Assembly: GCA_003218885.1 (NCBI GenBank)
Contig: QHOV01000087.1
Span: 1-39,539 of the forward strand
Source: Verrucomicrobiota bacterium
Lineage (GTDB): Bacteria; Verrucomicrobiota; Verrucomicrobiia; Chthoniobacterales; UBA10450
Reading direction: 5' to 3'
DNA: 39,539 nt
Part shown: piece by piece, positions 10,125 to 19,651 of the stretch
How the letters are laid out: the number at the start of each line of letters is the position of its first letter
Position numbering within the stretch: the first letter of the stretch is position 1
Notes under the pieces: generated by a model
What the model saw: the letters and a program-made list of their open reading frames with translations, nothing else
What the model was told of the DNA's origin: nothing
Databases searched by the model: none
Made by a program: the position numbers and the translations under genes

Positions 10125-10168
10125 CCCAGCTCAGAGTAAAACCCGGCAGTTTCATCTCGACGTAGGCT

Positions 10169-11836
10169 TTGCTATTTCCAGTGTCGATGCGCAATCACAC
10201 TTCGCAGGTATTTCTGAGCTGGCTTCCAGCTCATCGCTTGGCAGACGGATTGGCAATTGCCAGTGCATGTCTCTTTATTTTTCTGGCGGCGTATCGAATT
10301 CAGCTTCCGGGTCTTTATTATGACGAAGTGGCCTTTATCAATGCTGCCCAAGGCGCTCCCGACAACACGTTCATTTACATGAGACTGGGACCCATGCCGT
10401 TCCTTATCATGCCGTATCTGGGAGCTTTAAAAGCATGGATCTATGCTCCCGTTTTCCACTTCTGCGGAGTGTCGCCCTTAACTATCCGTTTGCCGGCTAT
10501 TCTGCTCGCGGCGGTAACACTGCTGATTTTTTATCGCGCCATCCGAGATGCCCTTGGATTGATCTGGGCCGTCGTCGCCATTTGGATAATGGCGGTTGAC
10601 CCCGGCAATCTGTTTCCCAGCCGGCTGGATTGGGGCCCGACTGTGTTAATGCACTTCTTCCAAGCTGTTATTCTTGCTCTTTGGTTTAGTTATCGCAAGA
10701 ACCCGCAGCTGTGGAAGCCAGTTCTGATTTTGGGGTGCTTCGGACTGGGTTTTTTCGATAAGTTCAATTTCGTTTGGTTCCTGTTAGCTTTCACCGCTGG
10801 GATCATCTTGTGCTATCCGGAGAGCCTTCTGACTTTGTGGAGTTCCTTGCCGAGATTTGCCCGTTGGCTGGCAATGATTCTTATTCTGGTTGGATTTGGG
10901 GCGATACTGCACCTAATCTTGCCTCTTCTTTCCATTCAGCCAACCAAGATTCATACGGCGGGCCTCGAAGTTAAGTGGAGTGCGCTTCTAAGCACGTTAT
11001 CAGGCCGAGCAGTGGCTGGATTTATCTTTGGAAACGCCAGTGGGATAATTCCTGTTGTTCCCTTTTGGCTAATTGTTACCGATAGTTGTCTGGGACTCGC
11101 ATGCTTATTATCTGCGACGTCAAATTCTAGAGGATGTGAGAATCGAAAAAACGGTTTCTTTTGCCTCCTCATTGGTTTTCTGATCTTCATTCAGATCGCG
11201 ATCACGCCTCAAGCGGGAGGTCCGCACCACTATTCAATGATTTTTCCGTTGCCTCTCTTAGCCTTAGCCTTCCTAGCGAAGCCGTTGTATAGCCAAATCA
11301 CCGATAAGAACTTCCAGCGACTCGCTGCTGTCGTTTTCGGCTCCGCGGCGATGTGTATTTTTATCGTGAACGGCCACAACACTGCGACATATCTGTCTCA
11401 TTTTCGAACGAATCGGCATTACAACCCACGGTGGTCTCCAGAAATCTATTCTCTATCAGAGTATATTAACGAACATGGCTTCGAGGCGAACTGCATAATC
11501 AGCGCGGACTGGGGGCTGCACGATCAGCTTCACGCGCTTGCGCCCAAGACACTCCGGCGGCGGATGCGAGATTTTTGGCCCGTGTTCAAACAGCTTGGGC
11601 AGAAGACTCAACAAGAGCAAAACAAAACGCTACGCAGCATTTTTCCAGATGGTACAAATTTTGTGCTCACATTCGCCGCTTCGAAGGAAACATTCCCGGA
11701 AACGCGACAAAATTTTCTCGCTTCATTGGCAACCCACCCAGAGTTGAAATCTCGTTTGGCAAAGGAATTTTGGTTTAGAGACGAGAAGATTTACGAGCTT
11801 TACGAGGTAGTTCGCGCATCGCATAGTGTATGGTAG
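10169..11836 (+). CDS. GT39/ArnT-like polytopic membrane glycosyltransferase
   Basis: 555 aa, multiple TM segments; acidic pair after first TM (RIQLPGLYYDEVAFINAAQGA). ATG at 10187 is an alternative start. Confidence 0.75.
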   Translation: MLFPVSMRNHTSQVFLSWLPAHRLADGLAIASACLFIFLAAYRIQLPGLYYDEVAFINAAQGAPDNTFIYMRLGPMPFLIMPYLGALKAWIYAPVFHFCGVSPLTIRLPAILLAAVTLLIFYRAIRDALGLIWAVVAIWIMAVDPGNLFPSRLDWGPTVLMHFFQAVILALWFSYRKNPQLWKPVLILGCFGLGFFDKFNFVWFLLAFTAGIILCYPESLLTLWSSLPRFARWLAMILILVGFGAILHLILPLLSIQPTKIHTAGLEVKWSALLSTLSGRAVAGFIFGNASGIIPVVPFWLIVTDSCLGLACLLSATSNSRGCENRKNGFFCLLIGFLIFIQIAITPQAGGPHHYSMIFPLPLLALAFLAKPLYSQITDKNFQRLAAVVFGSAAMCIFIVNGHNTATYLSHFRTNRHYNPRWSPEIYSLSEYINEHGFEANCIISADWGLHDQLHALAPKTLRRRMRDFWPVFKQLGQKTQQEQNKTLRSIFPDGTNFVLTFAASKETFPETRQNFLASLATHPELKSRLAKEFWFRDEKIYELYEVVRASHSVW

Positions 11837-11859
11837 CGAAATTGAAACGTAGTTGCGGC

Positions 11860-11956
11860 GGTGATAATAGGCGGTTTCTGCGCGTCAAGCTCCGCATCGA
11901 GCGTTCTTCGGATTATGCTGGAGCGCACCGCCGGTTTTGGTAACTTGCGCAGGCAT
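11860..11956 (-). pseudogene. Decayed duplicate of the uvrA 5' end
   Basis: Reverse strand ATGCCTGCGCAAGTTACCAAAACCGGCGGTGCGCTCCAGCATAATCCGAAGAAC versus uvrA ATGCCTGCGCAAGTTATCAAAATTAGTGGTGCCCGCCAGCACAATCTCAAGAAT; TGA at codon 24. Confidence 0.8.
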
Positions 11957-11982
11957 TGTGACCACAAACGTCGAACCTATAG

Positions 11983-12018
11983 GTCAAGTACAACCGTTCT
12001 TCTTCTCCAGCAAAATTG
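11983..12018. promoter_or_regulatory. Repeat core copy B, between the GT39 and GT2 genes
   Basis: gtcaagtacaaccgttcttcttctccagcaaaattg; contiguous with the uvrA 5' fragment as in copy A. Confidence 0.6.
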
Positions 12019-12068
12019 CATTATCGAGACTCCGATAGGATGCTTGCCGCGGCGAACTTCCGTGCCTC

Positions 12069-12776
12069 TTGAAAGAGATGAAAATCTCAATCGTAATCCC
12101 CTGCTACAATGAAAAGGACACAATCGAGAAGATCGTTGAGGCCGTTCGTAACGCACCCTTGAAGAGCAGAGAGATCATTGTGGTAGACGATTGTTCCCAA
12201 GACGGGACGCAGACTCTGCTCCAGGAGAAGGTTTCGCAGCTGGTTGATCGCGTTATTTATCATCCGGTAAATCGGGGCAAGGGAGCGGCCCTGCGCAGCG
12301 GCTTCGCAGCCGCGACTGGCGATTTTATTCTAGTACAGGACGCCGATCTGGAATACAGCCCCGAAGATTATCCAGTGCTTCTGGAGCCGCTTATAGCAGG
12401 CAAGGCAGACGCGGTCTTTGGATCCCGGTTCATGGGCGGGCGACCACATCGCGTACTCTTTTTCTGGCACATGGTCGGTAATAAGTTTTTGACGCTGCTC
12501 TCCAATATGTTCACTAATATTAATCTCACCGACATGGAAACAGGCTACAAGGCCTTTAGAGCTCCTCTTATCAAATCTATTCACATAGAAGAAGATCGGT
12601 TTGGCGTTGAGCCGGAAATCATCGCCAAACTCGCCCGCACAGGCTGTAGAATTTACGAAGTGGGGATCTCATACAGCGGACGCACCTATGCAGAGGGCAA
12701 GAAAATCAATTGGAAGGACGGCGTAAGGGCCATTTACGCGATCTTCAAATACAACCTGGAGCGCCGCAGAGTATGA
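12069..12776 (+). CDS. Glycosyltransferase family 2 (dolichyl-phosphate mannosyltransferase-like)
   Basis: ISIVIPCYNEKDTIEKIVEAV, IIVVDDCSQDGT, VQDADLEYSPEDYPVLLEPL, VFGSRFMGG. Confidence 0.93.
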   Translation: MKEMKISIVIPCYNEKDTIEKIVEAVRNAPLKSREIIVVDDCSQDGTQTLLQEKVSQLVDRVIYHPVNRGKGAALRSGFAAATGDFILVQDADLEYSPEDYPVLLEPLIAGKADAVFGSRFMGGRPHRVLFFWHMVGNKFLTLLSNMFTNINLTDMETGYKAFRAPLIKSIHIEEDRFGVEPEIIAKLARTGCRIYEVGISYSGRTYAEGKKINWKDGVRAIYAIFKYNLERRRV

Positions 12777-12835
12777 AGGAAGCTACTGTGCAAAAGACCG
12801 AAAGACGGTGGCCTTTCCCAGACATGTCTCGCTGG

Positions 12836-12897
12836 TGCGGCGCGGCTTGGATCAACCGCAAGGGATGTTATTTAAAAGCTGCTAAGCCGGCGTTATT
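12836..12897 (+). pseudogene. Remnant of a paralogue of the MT-GT2 fusion gene (N-terminal coding fragment)
   Basis: ggatcaaccgcaagggatgttatttaaaagctgctaagccggc resembles ggatcaaccgcaacaggtactactatgagctgctaaaccggc at ~13912-13953 (WINRNRYYYELLNR), with indels. Confidence 0.65.
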
Positions 12898-13672
12898 CCA
12901 TTGACCGTCGAGCATGCCAGCCGCTGGGGCCGTGTTCGGTGCGCAACTTGCGCGCGACAACGATTATTCGGGCCATATGCTGGGCCTTGCTCCCGCTCGG
13001 CAGAGCCGCTTTCTTGACTTCCTGGACATCAGTGAATCCGATCAGTTCCAGATTCTTTTTCAGGACCGGCGTGCTCAGCGCCCAAAAATTGGTCGTATCG
13101 TTATTTTGTCCGTACATAAAATAACAGATATTGGGATCCTCAGGATGATCATAGACCTGAGTCTCGAGGGCGATGTAACCGCCTAGTTTCAGGTTCTCGA
13201 AACTTCGCTGGAGCGACAGCAACGGATTGGGGAGATGATACAACGTGCCAAAATGAAGGATGACATCGAACTCGTCGGGACGGCTGAATGTTTCCGCACT
13301 GGCCAGCTCAAACTCACACGAGACGCCTGCCAGCACAGCAAGAAAACGCGCGGCCTCGACATGACGCGGGACAATATCGATGCCTGTGGCCGAAAATTGG
13401 TATTCCAACGCGGCATGAATCGAGTTGTAACCCGCATTGCAGCCGATATCCAGCAGGCGGCCGCCTGCAAGTTCTCCGAGTGGGACTACCGAGGCGGCAT
13501 CCCTGAATTTTTTCAAGGGCGATTCGGAAAACAGCGTAAGCCGGGCGCAATTGAGTGTCGAAACCCCATTATCAAAGTCCAGGCGATGGTTCCACGGCTC
13601 CCAAAGCCGCAGCTTTTCCTGCAACGCCTGAGGCGAGAGCGACGTGTGCAGCGTGAGAAAATCGGCTTCCAT
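12893..13672 (-). CDS. Class I SAM-dependent methyltransferase (CmoB/DUF1698-like)
   Basis: RLLDIGCNAGYNSIHAALEY, TGIDIVPRHVEAARF, FDVILHFGTLYHLPNPLLSLQ. Confidence 0.85.
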   Translation of the reverse strand: MEADFLTLHTSLSPQALQEKLRLWEPWNHRLDFDNGVSTLNCARLTLFSESPLKKFRDAASVVPLGELAGGRLLDIGCNAGYNSIHAALEYQFSATGIDIVPRHVEAARFLAVLAGVSCEFELASAETFSRPDEFDVILHFGTLYHLPNPLLSLQRSFENLKLGGYIALETQVYDHPEDPNICYFMYGQNNDTTNFWALSTPVLKKNLELIGFTDVQEVKKAALPSGSKAQHMARIIVVARKLRTEHGPSGWHARRSME

Positions 13673-13704
13673 TGCAACCTCCGTAAGGGCTGGCGCGAGG
13701 GAGA

Positions 13705-13740
13705 CTCAAGCACAACGATTCTTTTCCTCCAGCGAAATTG
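13705..13740. promoter_or_regulatory. Repeat core copy C, in the divergent gap between a methyltransferase and the MT-GT2 fusion
   Basis: ctcaagcacaacgattcttttcctccagcgaaattg; shares core with copies A and B. Confidence 0.55.
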
Positions 13741-13768
13741 TGTTACTTGAATCAAATCTGCGATTAAG

Positions 13769-15283
13769 ATGGAACCGACAATGGCAGTTATGGAAGCTGT
13801 GTTGAACGAGCGCGAGACCAGCAGAGAGGTCTGGGGACCGGCCGCGCTCGATGAAAGGCGCGAGCGAACGCGGGATCATCTGGCAAAAATTGCCGCTCGA
13901 CGCCAGAGCTGGATCAACCGCAACAGGTACTACTATGAGCTGCTAAACCGGCTTCTTCGTTTTTTGGTGGAACCGCAGAAGAAGGTCCTCTCTGTTCGCT
14001 GCGATACCGGCAACGTTTTGGCTGCCGTCAGGCCACGCAACGGCAAAGGTATCGATATCTGCGCCGAGATTGTGGAAATCGCACAGCAACGAAATCCGCC
14101 CTTCGAATTCGCGGTGGCTTTTCCGGACAAAGAGGAGTTTCAGCAGGCTTTCAAGCCAGACGAGAAATTCGATTACATCCTCTTTAACGATATCGGCGAT
14201 ACGGTGGATGTGCTTCAAGCTCTACGCAATTTGACGCCGCTTTGCCAGAGACATACTCGTGTGTTAATAACAACTTACAACCATCTTTGGGAGCCGCTCG
14301 TTACCTTTGCCGAATGGGTCGGGATGAAGGTGCCGCGCACCGAGCAGAACTGGCTTTCTACCGCTGATATCCGAAATCTGTTGAAGCTCGCCGGTTTTGA
14401 AGCTCTCGAGACACATCGAATCGTCCTTTTACCGAAATATTTGCCGTTGCTATCTGGTTTCTTTAATCGTTTTTGTGCGCGCCTGCCGTTTCTGAGCAAA
14501 CTTTGCATGACGCAGGTGGTCCTGGCGCGAATGGTGCCGCCGTCAGTTGAGTTGAAAGAACTTTCCATATCAGTCGTCATTCCTTGTAAAAATGAGAAAG
14601 GAAATGTGGAGGATGCCGCTCGCCGCATTCCGTCTCTCGCGGGCAAGACAGAGATAATTTTCTGTGACGATCAATCGACCGATGGCACCGCTGAAGAGGT
14701 GTTGCGGGTGCAGTCGCTCTATCCGAACAAGGATATTCACCTTGAGCACGGGCCGGGAGTTTGCAAGTCGCGAAACGTCTGGACCGGTTTCAACGCAGCG
14801 TCAGGCGATATTTTAATGATCCTCGATGCCGACCTGACGACCATTCCCGAAGAGCTGCCCTACTTCATCGATGTTATGGTTTCGGGGCAGGCGGAATTTG
14901 TCAACGGATCGCGCCTGATCTATCCCGTGCCAAAAGGAGCAATGAACGGAGCAAACATGCTGGGCAACAAATTTTTCAGCCTCGCTTTTACCTATCTGCT
15001 CGGGCAGCGAGTAAAAGACACTCTATGCGGCACAAAAGTCCTCTGGAGAAGCGACTGGGAGCGGATTAAGCCAATGCTCGGAAGTTGGGGAACCGAAGAC
15101 CGATGGGGAGACTATGAACTGTTATTTGGTGCCGCAAAGTTGAACCTTAAAATTCTGGACTTGCCGGTTCACTACCAGGAACGCATTTACGGTTCCACGA
15201 AGATGACCAAGGTCTTTCGGAACGGACTTGTCATGCTGAAGATGTGCTGGCATGGATTTCTGAAATTAAGACTCGGCTACTAA
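13769..15283 (+). CDS. Fusion of an N-terminal methyltransferase-like domain and a C-terminal GT2 domain
   Basis: 504 aa; N-terminal Rossmann-like region VLSVRCDTGNVLAAVRPRNGKGIDIC; C-terminal LSISVVIPCKNEKGN, FCDDQSTDGT, ILDADLTTIPEELPYF, DYELLFGAAKLNLKILDLPVHYQERIYGSTKM. Confidence 0.85.
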   Translation: MEPTMAVMEAVLNERETSREVWGPAALDERRERTRDHLAKIAARRQSWINRNRYYYELLNRLLRFLVEPQKKVLSVRCDTGNVLAAVRPRNGKGIDICAEIVEIAQQRNPPFEFAVAFPDKEEFQQAFKPDEKFDYILFNDIGDTVDVLQALRNLTPLCQRHTRVLITTYNHLWEPLVTFAEWVGMKVPRTEQNWLSTADIRNLLKLAGFEALETHRIVLLPKYLPLLSGFFNRFCARLPFLSKLCMTQVVLARMVPPSVELKELSISVVIPCKNEKGNVEDAARRIPSLAGKTEIIFCDDQSTDGTAEEVLRVQSLYPNKDIHLEHGPGVCKSRNVWTGFNAASGDILMILDADLTTIPEELPYFIDVMVSGQAEFVNGSRLIYPVPKGAMNGANMLGNKFFSLAFTYLLGQRVKDTLCGTKVLWRSDWERIKPMLGSWGTEDRWGDYELLFGAAKLNLKILDLPVHYQERIYGSTKMTKVFRNGLVMLKMCWHGFLKLRLGY

Positions 15284-15319
15284 CTCGCTAACTCAAATTT
15301 TCGGCCTGGCGACCAACGC

Positions 15320-16081
15320 ATGGGAGTTTCAAATTCGCGGTCATCTGAAAATTTTCTAATGCAAGAGCGCATTGCTAAAGAAATTCAACACGGCCGCTTC
15401 CTGGCCGAGCATGGGGCGGGCGAGATTTGGAATTGGGAGAGTCCAGCTGGTAAACTGCGCTGGGCGCGCCGGGTCAAGATGCTCAGCAGCCATCTCGGGC
15501 CGGGAATGAGCGTGCTCGAGTTGGGATGTGGTACTGGCTATTTCACTCGGGAACTGGCGCGCTCCGGGGCGGACGTTGTTGCGATTGACGTCTCACCTGA
15601 GCTTCTGGAAATCGCGACGGCGAATTCTTCTGCGCCAAATATTCGTTATGAAATCCAGAACGCCTACGCACTGAGCTATCCTGATGGCGTATTTGATTCC
15701 GTTGTGGGCAGCTCCGTTTTACATCACCTCGAAATCGAAGAGGCACTACGCGAGATTTACCGGGTGTTGCAAGCTGGCGGTGCGATTTACTTTACAGAGC
15801 CAAACATGCTGAATCCACAGATCGCCATACAAAAAAATGTGCCGTGTGTGAAGCGGAGGCTGGGCGATTCACCGGATGAGACCGCATTCTTCCGGTGGCC
15901 GCTCCGGCGCCTGCTCGAACAAACAGGCTATCGTGACGTTCGAATCGATCCTTTTGATTTCCTACACCCCCAAACGCCGGCTTCTCTAGTCGATCGATTG
16001 GACGCCCTTGGCCGATTTCTCGAAAACGTGCCGGTCATCTCGGAGTTTGCTGGCTCGCTGTATATCCGTGCAATCAAATGA
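15320..16081 (+). CDS. Class I SAM-dependent methyltransferase
   Basis: SVLELGCGTGYFTRELARSGADVVAIDVSPELLEIA, VVGSSVLHHLEIEEALREIYRVLQAGG. Confidence 0.92.
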   Translation: MGVSNSRSSENFLMQERIAKEIQHGRFLAEHGAGEIWNWESPAGKLRWARRVKMLSSHLGPGMSVLELGCGTGYFTRELARSGADVVAIDVSPELLEIATANSSAPNIRYEIQNAYALSYPDGVFDSVVGSSVLHHLEIEEALREIYRVLQAGGAIYFTEPNMLNPQIAIQKNVPCVKRRLGDSPDETAFFRWPLRRLLEQTGYRDVRIDPFDFLHPQTPASLVDRLDALGRFLENVPVISEFAGSLYIRAIK

Positions 16082-16863
16082 GCAACGCAACAACGGTCTT
16101 GGAGAGTGAACAGGCGAAAGATCGGGCCGCAACACTGCGTAACCGCGCTCGGCTCGCTGCCCACAAAAACCTTCTTTTTTGGTATCGTGAGCTTTACCGT
16201 GATCAGTTCGAGGACTTTTCCAACCCAGCGGCGCTCTCGATACTAGAGATAGGGAGCGGCACGTCGCCTCTGAAACAATTTCTCTCAAACGTCGTCACGA
16301 GCGACGTGCTTGATCTGAGCTATCTCGACCTTGTTTTTGACTGCCACGAAATCGACAAGTTGGACGCGATCAAAGACAATAGTCTTGATGTTATTACGCT
16401 CACGAATGTGTTGCATCATCTAAAGAGCCCCATTGCGTTTCTCAAACGTGCAGCCAAGAAGTTGAAATCAGGCGGCAAGGTGATTGCGACTGAGCCTTTT
16501 TTTTCCGTGCTATCGACTGTCATCTTCAAGTATCTGCATCACGAAGCGGTTGATTTCCGGGTTTCCGAGCCGGAGTTGGGCGGAGTGCAGGGGCCGCTTG
16601 CATCGGCTAACATCGCGTTGCCCTGGCTGATTTTTTTTCGGAGGCCCGAATGGCTGCATCGTTTGAATGATAACTTCGATCTTGCGACTCTTTCAGTTCG
16701 GCCGTTTAGCGCTCTATCGTACATGGTTACCGGTGGAATATCGCATAGGCTGCCGGTTCCACGTTTTCTTTATCGCGCGTTATTTCCAGTGGACCTCGCG
16801 ATCAGTCGCCGCTTTCCGGGCTTCTGCGCAGCTTTCTTTACCGTGACCCTGGCGCGACGCTGA
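16078..16863 (+). CDS. Class I SAM-dependent methyltransferase
   Basis: LSILEIGSGTSPLKQFL, DVITLTNVLHHLKSPIAFLKRAAKKLKSGGKVIATEPF; ATGA overlap with the preceding gene. Confidence 0.88.
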   Translation: MSNATTVLESEQAKDRAATLRNRARLAAHKNLLFWYRELYRDQFEDFSNPAALSILEIGSGTSPLKQFLSNVVTSDVLDLSYLDLVFDCHEIDKLDAIKDNSLDVITLTNVLHHLKSPIAFLKRAAKKLKSGGKVIATEPFFSVLSTVIFKYLHHEAVDFRVSEPELGGVQGPLASANIALPWLIFFRRPEWLHRLNDNFDLATLSVRPFSALSYMVTGGISHRLPVPRFLYRALFPVDLAISRRFPGFCAAFFTVTLARR

Positions 16864-17600
16864 TGTGGTTAGTCTCGCTTCTTCGCGGAGTTGGCAACGA
16901 GATCTATGACCACGCCTTTCCCATTTACCGGCTATGTTATCGCCTTTTTAAAGCTTACGCTGATCGTGGAGAGCGGCAGCTGTTGAAAAGGATTTTGTCT
17001 GCGGGGGATGTCGTCGTGGACGCGGGTGCGAATATCGGTATCTATTCGCAGTTTCTTTCTCGCTGTGTTGGTCCGACCGGCGTTGTTCATTCATTCGAAC
17101 CTTCGCCAGAGAATTTCAGGCGCTTGCAATCCGCCATGCGTAAGCTCGCAAATGTGCACGTGTCTCAGACCGCAGTGGGGGAGCGCAGCGGGAGATCCAA
17201 ACTCTATATTTCGGATAAGCTAAATGTCGATCACCGGACTTACATGGTGCCGGGGGATTCGCGTGATACCATGCCAATCAATGTTGTAGCGCTGGATGAT
17301 TACTTCAAACCCGGCCAGCGCGTTGACCTGATCAAAATGGATATTCAAGGTTATGAGCTTCATGCTTTGCGAGGGGCCAATCGTGTCTTGGCGGATAACC
17401 CCAATGCCAAATTGCTCCTTGAATTTTGGCCATACGGCCTGAAGCAGGCCGGAGCGAACTGGATTGACCTCATTGCAACTCTGGAGAGTAAAAACATGAC
17501 CGTGTGTCAGGTAACAACGCATGGCCTCGTACCATTCCGTTCCGAGTCAGTTCGCGAGAGTCCGGATTGGTATGTGGATTTGTTTGCGTCATCGAAGTAA
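16863..17600 (+). CDS. FkbM family methyltransferase
   Basis: DVVVDAGANIGIYSQFLSRCVGPTGVVHSFEPSPENFRRLQ, VDLIKMDIQGYELHALRGA; TGATG stop/start overlap. Confidence 0.9.
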   Translation: MWLVSLLRGVGNEIYDHAFPIYRLCYRLFKAYADRGERQLLKRILSAGDVVVDAGANIGIYSQFLSRCVGPTGVVHSFEPSPENFRRLQSAMRKLANVHVSQTAVGERSGRSKLYISDKLNVDHRTYMVPGDSRDTMPINVVALDDYFKPGQRVDLIKMDIQGYELHALRGANRVLADNPNAKLLLEFWPYGLKQAGANWIDLIATLESKNMTVCQVTTHGLVPFRSESVRESPDWYVDLFASSK

Positions 17601-17639
17601 CATCCCGGCGGTTACTGGCACGCCGCCAAGCGCTACTTA

Positions 17640-19563
17640 CTAGCCTCTCGGTTCAGTGTTACCTGGTAGCATCAGGACCAGCCCACCGGCTTCCAAAACA
17701 CGATGCCAGTCGGGATCTATCGATTTGAGGGTCGCAAGGACTCTTTGGCTTTCAGATTCGGGAACGGCAACAGCATTTGCGCGGCCGGTTTCTATCACCT
17801 GCCGAAATTTCGGTTCTAACATTGCAACCCGTTTGGGATTCTGGGAATGATCTCCCTCCACAAAAGCCTGCGCCTGACGGCGGAGAATGCCTTCGTCCGG
17901 ATTGCCGGCATTCGAGAAATAATGCGCGACGAGTCGTGGGGCTGCCACTTTCATTTCGGGGAAAAGAAGCGGCAGCTCGCAACTGGCGGTCCAATTGGGT
18001 GCCAGCAGCTTGGCATGGGCGATGTATCTGCCGGCGGCTTTCGCAAAATCAATGTTCGCGGGAAGCAGCTGGTATTCCCTCGGCGATTTCCAACCGATGC
18101 CGAGCTTCGGATCTCTAGGCATGATCGATACTCCGCGGTAGCCATAAACGAAGCTTCCGACGACTGCTAAAACCGCTACCAAAGTTGGTAATCGGTCTTT
18201 CAGAAGGCTGCCCGGATGCCATAACCGAGAACCAGCAGCCGCGAGGAGGGCACATAGTAACGGCAGTTGCAGAAGATAGACAAGCCGAAAATAAGTGTAA
18301 GCAAGAATGTTCTTCATCCACCAGGGCGCCAATAGTGGGTTCAAACAAAGCAGCCACACAGCACATAGATAGGAGAATAGGAAAAGCCCATCCCGCCCTC
18401 TAACAATGATCAGTGGCACAACAATCATCAGTAAAGCGTCGCGCACATATTCGGCTGGGCCTCCGATAACATAATCTACAGCTTCGTGCCACGGCATGGA
18501 TCTGGGCCCAAACGATCGCAGGTCGATTGGTTTTGGGATCACGTTAAGCGCCAGCAAAACCAATATTCCGATTGGATAGACGACCGGAATTGCCAGCAAA
18601 AGACCGCGGCGAACTTGCTTCCATAAATCGCCTCGTTCTTTCCGTTCGAATAACTCAAGCGTAAAATAGGCTACCCAGGAGCAGCCAATAACCGCCGGGA
18701 TCGAGTAAAGCGCCGTGTTACTCAGGCCTATGCCAGCGATACCCAAAAAGGTGAGCCACGCCAGATCGCTTGGGTTGCCTCGATCAAGGAACCGGTAGCT
18801 AAGCGCCAGACCAATCGGCAAAAGCAAGATCGGTCGCAAATCCGAGCATGCCGGCAGTGTTGATCGATTCCAGTGAGTGGCCAGCTACAAGCGAAAATCC
18901 TGCTCCAAGCAAGGATCCGAGCGCCGACTCATCAGCGATAATCAGAAAACAGATTCCAAGCAAGGACCCGATCCCGGCAGCCCAGCGATCCAATCCGAGT
19001 CGTCGAGTGCACCAATAGAGAACAAATGGAAGTGAAAATGCCGCAAATGCATGGCCAACGACCTGATAAACGTACAGAGGCTTGATTCCTAGGTAGTGCC
19101 CCAGGAAGGCCATGAGCATCTCATGGCTGGTTGCCAAATGAACTGGCGAAAACGCCGCGGCATTCATATCGACACTCGTCTGATGAAGGAAGACCGGCTG
19201 ATCGAGCGCTGAGAGCTGAGCGAGAGCTCGATGAAAATAGACCACATCATCCTGATTCGGCCGGCGCACGAACAAAATCGTGATTGCGTACGCCAGGCCA
19301 AGAACGAGCAGAAGGACATGGGATAAATGAAACCGATACCCTTTGCCTGGGATTGCGCCTGTTTTCTTCCACAGGCGCCGCAGCAAAAGGAATCCGCTAA
19401 TAGCGAGAGCTAGGAAGCACCACGTGATTGTTTCTGCTGGCCATCTGGCGATTAGAACGAGATGATAGGCCAGGGTCCAAAATGCGACCGCGGCTATGGG
19501 CAGCAGTAGAACGTCGCCGGCGTTGGAGTCGGCGGGCTTCTCGGAAATCAGCATCGATTTCAT
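17640..19563 (-). pseudogene. GT39-like polytopic membrane protein split by a frameshift into ORFs 18799-19563 and 17640-18839
   Basis: N-terminal ORF carries NQDDVVYFHRAL and TM segments and ends in an unlikely tail (FATDLAFADWSGA*); the overlapping ORF continues with DLRPILLLPIGLALSYRFLDRG. Could be a sequencing error instead. Confidence 0.65.
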
Positions 19564-19651
19564 CCTGGAATTCTTCGGAATCCCGACTCTTCGGTAGCAG
19601 CGTCTGGGAAGTCTGCTTCGTAGAGTCTTGTAAATCAGCGGGTGATCAGTC

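Noticed and set aside
11861-12112. 83-aa + strand ORF as a gene
   Set aside because: Overlaps the uvrA 5' fragment and repeat module in antisense; its resemblance to ORF 9700-10089 is explained by the DNA duplication.
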